This document shows, in pieces, positions 5,969-8,680 of a stretch of 8,680 bases of DNA. Numbering within the stretch: the stretch's first letter is position 1; each line of letters begins with the position of its first letter. The DNA lies in NCBI GenBank assembly GCA_002381765.1, contig DFXX01000007.1, forward strand, positions 472 to 9,151. Direction: 5' to 3'. The notes beneath the pieces are model-generated. The model worked only from the letters and a program-made list of their open reading frames with translations, was not told the origin of the DNA and did no database searches. The stretch comes from Bacteriovoracaceae bacterium UBA4097 (GTDB lineage: Bacteria; Bdellovibrionota; Bacteriovoracia; Bacteriovoracales; Bacteriovoracaceae). A program made the translations under genes and the position numbers.

Positions 5969-8172
5969 TAGTGTCCGCCTAGACTCGTGAGCATTCTCTC
6001 TAAGAGGGGATCTACCGTAGCTTGATCTTTAATATAATACCGGGCATTAGTTTTACCGCTTCCGACCTTAATACAATAAGCACTAAAATCATTCTGATCC
6101 TGGAGGGCGGAGAACATATCTTCATCGGTGGTATCGTCCCCTAAGGCAACGATCACATCGGGCTTTTCATTATCATGAAGCTGCTGAAGCCAATGCTGAA
6201 CAAATGTTCCTTTATTGGCGTGAATGGATTTCACTTCGATGACTTTCTTTCCTCTCATGACCTGTACGGGCTGGGAAGTGAGGCTCTCCTCAAGCTCGAT
6301 ATAAAGTTTATTAGCTAGAAAATCTGCAAAGCCCGGAGGAGAGCTGCGGTAATGCCATGTCAGAGCATGCCCCTTATCCTCAATAAAGCTTCCAGGTGTG
6401 CGATTGGTATACATCTTTAAAACTTCCAACACGCCTTCGCGCCATTTATGGGATTCTGTTGGAACCAGAGAATGCCACTTCTCATCTTTTCTTGAGAATG
6501 AATAGGCCCCATGGCAAGCGGCCAGGGAGAAGTTGAGATTTCGAGTAACAAAATGATCCTGAAGAAATTCCTTATCTCGACCACTCACGATAACAAACTG
6601 AAAACGTTCATTTTGAGCAATCTCGTGGAGGATCTTCGTGGTCTTATCTCTCATCTGCACTTCCGATGGGTGACGAGCAATAGGAAGAAGAGTTCCATCC
6701 AAATCACAGAAGAAAAGAATTTTTTTCTGTCTGAGATTTTTCATCCAGCTGAAGAGGCCTTCACTAGTAACCGGTACAGTCTCTTCCTTGACTTTAATTT
6801 CCTTGTGAAGATCTCTTAGATAGACTTGTGCCCAATCTGAAGAAGTATAAGTATCAAGAAACCTCTGCATGGATTGCATACGTTCTTTTTTGACATCATT
6901 CGGACAGTGAAGAGCTTCTCCCATCATCCTGGCCGTTCCCTCGATATCCCAAGGATTGATGGAAAAGGCGTAACTCAAAGTAGAGTGGGCACCTGCAAAT
7001 TCACTCAAGAGAACTGTGCCCTCATGATTTTCTCTCTGAGAGACAACATATTCCAGACTGACAAGATTCATTCCATCTCTGCGACTTCCCACATGCAGAA
7101 CATCACTGACTTGATAGAGGGCCGAGAGTTCATTAGGGGTGACCGAATGATAGATATAACTCACAGGCATATAAGTAGGGCTACCGAATTCGCCATTGAT
7201 GCTTGAGACGATTTGCTCGATTCTCTCTTTTAGTAGACGATATTCTGGAACATCGGTTCTGGAAGGAATAACTACTTGAACCATTTGGACCTTGCCCACA
7301 TTCTCTGGATTTTTTCTCAAGAAGTCTTTGAAGGCCCTGAGTTTCATGACCAGACCCTTGATGTAATCAAGACGGTCCACTCCTAGAACCCACTTCTTAT
7401 CGCCTTTTGAAGTCAGATATTTTTCGACCAAAGCCTTCGTCGCATCTGCCTGGGCGAGCTCCTGGAAATGAGGAGTATCGATTGAAATAGGATATACACC
7501 CCATTTCCTTTCTGCAGTATTCTCTGGGCTTTGACCTAAGATGCGAGTCACGCAAGATTTAAAGTGAGTGACATAGGAGAGGTCATGAAAACCCACGAGG
7601 TCACAGGTAAGAAGAGAGTCGAGGATTTCTTTTCTTTGTGGAAGCTCACGAAAAATTTCTGAACTGGGAAAAGGAATGTGTAAGAAAAAACCAATCTTGA
7701 GATCGGGTCTCTTGGCCTTGACAAAACCAGGAACCAACATGAGTTGGAAATCATGAATCCAAATCGTATCATCATCACGGGCCTCTTCCAGAATGGCGTC
7801 GGCTACCATTTGATTGATGATTTGATAATTCTTCCAACCAGAAGGAGAGTAGTGCACCATAGATCTTTCATAATGAAAGAGGGGCCAGATGACGTTGTTG
7901 CAGTATTTATTATAATAAGAGCTATAAGCAGCACGCGGAACAATAATAGGATGACACTTGAAGTGGCCGAAAGTGGTGGATTTAAGTTGATCGATTTTCT
8001 CACTGTCGACATCATCGGTCATGAGACCCATCCAGTGGACTTCATAACCCACCTTCATTGGATCAAGACCTTTGATGGCCGATACGAGGCCACCAGAACT
8101 TTGAATGAAACTTTGGGACTTATCGTCATACGCAACAGGCAAACGATTACTGACAAGTAGACATCGGGTCAT
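5968..8172 (-). CDS. otsAB: Bifunctional trehalose-6-phosphate synthase/phosphatase (OtsA-OtsB fusion)
   Basis: A 734-residue fusion that makes trehalose from UDP-glucose and glucose-6-phosphate and then removes the phosphate, in the cytoplasm. Residues 1-460 are a GT20 synthase: VSNR (7-10), SSGGL (25-29), WPLFHY (96-101), WIHDFQLML (138-146), FLHIPFPSSEIF (163-174), GVDRLDYIKG (264-273, donor-site Arg267 and Lys272) and RDGMNLVSLEYV (365-376). Residues 484-730 are a HAD trehalose-phosphatase: DLDGTLLPI (490-498, nucleophile Asp490 and acid Asp492), VSGRD (529-533), Lys654 and GDDTTDEDMF (678-687). Both domains look complete, as in fused enzymes of some Bacteroidota and eukaryotes. HDFQ replaces the HDYH of E. 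coli OtsA; I recall DYQ as a common variant. GGAGAG (8177-8182) precedes the ATG. The gene leads an operon with the channel gene and is divergent from the GH15 gene. Confidence 0.96.
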   Translation of the reverse strand: MTRCLLVSNRLPVAYDDKSQSFIQSSGGLVSAIKGLDPMKVGYEVHWMGLMTDDVDSEKIDQLKSTTFGHFKCHPIIVPRAAYSSYYNKYCNNVIWPLFHYERSMVHYSPSGWKNYQIINQMVADAILEEARDDDTIWIHDFQLMLVPGFVKAKRPDLKIGFFLHIPFPSSEIFRELPQRKEILDSLLTCDLVGFHDLSYVTHFKSCVTRILGQSPENTAERKWGVYPISIDTPHFQELAQADATKALVEKYLTSKGDKKWVLGVDRLDYIKGLVMKLRAFKDFLRKNPENVGKVQMVQVVIPSRTDVPEYRLLKERIEQIVSSINGEFGSPTYMPVSYIYHSVTPNELSALYQVSDVLHVGSRRDGMNLVSLEYVVSQRENHEGTVLLSEFAGAHSTLSYAFSINPWDIEGTARMMGEALHCPNDVKKERMQSMQRFLDTYTSSDWAQVYLRDLHKEIKVKEETVPVTSEGLFSWMKNLRQKKILFFCDLDGTLLPIARHPSEVQMRDKTTKILHEIAQNERFQFVIVSGRDKEFLQDHFVTRNLNFSLAACHGAYSFSRKDEKWHSLVPTESHKWREGVLEVLKMYTNRTPGSFIEDKGHALTWHYRSSPPGFADFLANKLYIELEESLTSQPVQVMRGKKVIEVKSIHANKGTFVQHWLQQLHDNEKPDVIVALGDDTTDEDMFSALQDQNDFSAYCIKVGSGKTNARYYIKDQATVDPLLERMLTSLGGH
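5974..5980 (-). promoter_or_regulatory. Ribosome binding site of the channel gene inside the end of otsAB
   Basis: AGGCGGA on the minus strand lies 5 bases before the channel ATG (5966-5968) and is part of the last Gly-Gly codons of the trehalose enzyme. Together with the TAATG stop-start overlap it points to coupled translation. Confidence 0.6.
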
Positions 8173-8176
8173 TTAT

Positions 8177-8182
8177 CTCTCC
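8177..8182 (-). promoter_or_regulatory. Ribosome binding site of otsAB
   Basis: GGAGAG on the minus strand ends 4 bases before the ATG (8170-8172), which opens directly with the conserved synthase N-terminus MTRCLLVSNR. This confirms the start. Confidence 0.6.
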
Positions 8183-8222
8183 ACTTTTTGATGTTCGACG
8201 ACGTGTGGTTTGATTCTTGGGA

Positions 8223-8230
8223 AATATAAT
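8223..8230. promoter_or_regulatory. Shared AT core of possible divergent promoters
   Basis: The 71-base spacer between otsAB and the GH15 gene holds one AT-rich core. On the plus strand TATAAT (8225-8230) is a perfect sigma70-type -10, but no good -35 is seen 16-18 bases upstream. On the minus strand TATATT (8228-8223) has TTCTCA, a 4-of-6 match to a -35, 16 bases upstream at 8250-8245. Both are weak predictions by eye. If the plus-strand core is used, the message would start about 7 bases before the GH15 ATG at 8244, making it nearly leaderless. Confidence 0.3.
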
Positions 8231-8243
8231 CTAGAATGGTGTG

Positions 8244-8680
8244 ATGAGAAAGGCACATCGTTACAACATGGGTATTATTGGAAACTGTCATTATATCGCT
8301 TATATTGACACTCACAGCGCGGTAAATTGGATGTGCTGGCCTCAGATGGATTCCAGTTTTATCTTCGGCTCCTTACTTGATGATGAGAAGGGTGGACGCT
8401 TTCAAGTCGTGCCGCAAACTTCCTACACGACGAAGCAACGTTATATCGAGAATAGTGGCATCATCGTCACTTCATTTTTTTGCGAAGATGGAGATTTCGA
8501 AGTCATCGATTTTGCGCCTCGCTTTTCTATCTATGATCGCTTTCATAAACCACTGCAGTTTTTTAGAAAGATTAAACGCATTAAGGGCCAGCCTCGCATA
8601 AAAGTTATTTGCGATCCTCGTGGGAACTATGGTGAATCAAGGCCAGAAGTCTTCATGGGAAGTAATCATATTAGTTATAA
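8244..8680 (+). CDS. GH15 glucoamylase/trehalase-like hydrolase, N-terminal part (3' partial)
   Basis: 145 codons are visible before the window ends, all open. The sequence matches the N-terminal beta-sandwich of bacterial GH15 proteins (glucoamylase or GH15-type trehalase): MGIIGNC (9-15), WMCWPQMDSS (29-38), FGSLLDDEKGGRF (41-53), FEVIDFAPRF (85-94) and FFRKIKRIKG (106-115). The catalytic (alpha/alpha)6 barrel and its Glu residues are beyond the edge. Three starts are possible in frame after the TAG at 8232: GTG 8241, ATG 8244 and ATG 8268. I chose 8244 because family members usually carry 8-10 residues before the GIIGN motif; no clear Shine-Dalgarno precedes it. Its position opposite a trehalose synthase gene suggests trehalose or trehalose-derived glucan as substrate, but this is inference. 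The part seen has no signal peptide, which fits a cytoplasmic enzyme. Confidence 0.88.
   Translation, partial: MRKAHRYNMGIIGNCHYIAYIDTHSAVNWMCWPQMDSSFIFGSLLDDEKGGRFQVVPQTSYTTKQRYIENSGIIVTSFFCEDGDFEVIDFAPRFSIYDRFHKPLQFFRKIKRIKGQPRIKVICDPRGNYGESRPEVFMGSNHISY

Noticed and set aside
7744..8160. 138-codon open frame on the plus strand, antisense to the start of otsAB
   Set aside because: The opposite strand encodes the conserved GT20 motifs throughout, and the plus-strand translation shows no domain or family pattern.
8377..8601. 74-codon open frame on the plus strand
   Set aside because: It lies in another frame inside the GH15 gene, whose frame from 8244 to the edge matches the family motifs.

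Overview
The window is a gene-dense bacterial stretch with no RNA genes, mobile elements or CRISPR that I can see. Base composition is moderate: a hand count gives about 47-52% G+C in sampled 60-base lines of the long genes. Genes have ordinary Shine-Dalgarno sites and touch or overlap at most junctions. I cannot place the organism from sequence alone. A very large multidomain protein, a fused trehalose synthase/phosphatase, and YnaI-like channel and GH15 genes together fit a Gram-negative such as the Bdellovibrionota/Bacteriovoracia, but that is a guess.

Left part (1-3584). A long rightward gene, open at the left edge, encodes at least 1,014 residues. It has a nucleoside-phosphorylase-like domain near the N-terminus and a C-terminal segment with the R-S-ExE pattern of ADP-ribosyltransferases. 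It meets, tail to tail with a 5-base gap, a leftward gene whose product resembles a divergent HvfC/BufC-type (DUF2063) protein.

Middle part (3640-4915). A tight rightward cluster of three genes follows: an AT-rich 84-residue unknown, a 65-residue heavy-metal-binding (HMA, CopZ-like) protein with an MTCSHC motif, and a class I SAM-dependent methyltransferase starting with GTG. The methyltransferase overlaps the oppositely oriented channel gene by 30 bases at the 3' ends.

Right part (4886-8680). A leftward pair encodes a bifunctional trehalose-6-phosphate synthase/phosphatase (OtsA-OtsB fusion) and a YnaI-like MscS-family channel, joined by a one-base TAATG overlap. Upstream and divergent is the 5' end of a GH15 glucoamylase/trehalase-like gene that runs off the right edge. 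Together these make a plausible osmotic-stress module: trehalose is made on upshift, solutes are released through the channel on downshift, and trehalose or another alpha-glucan is possibly hydrolysed by the GH15 enzyme. The most novel-looking item is the large PNP-plus-ART-like protein at the left.
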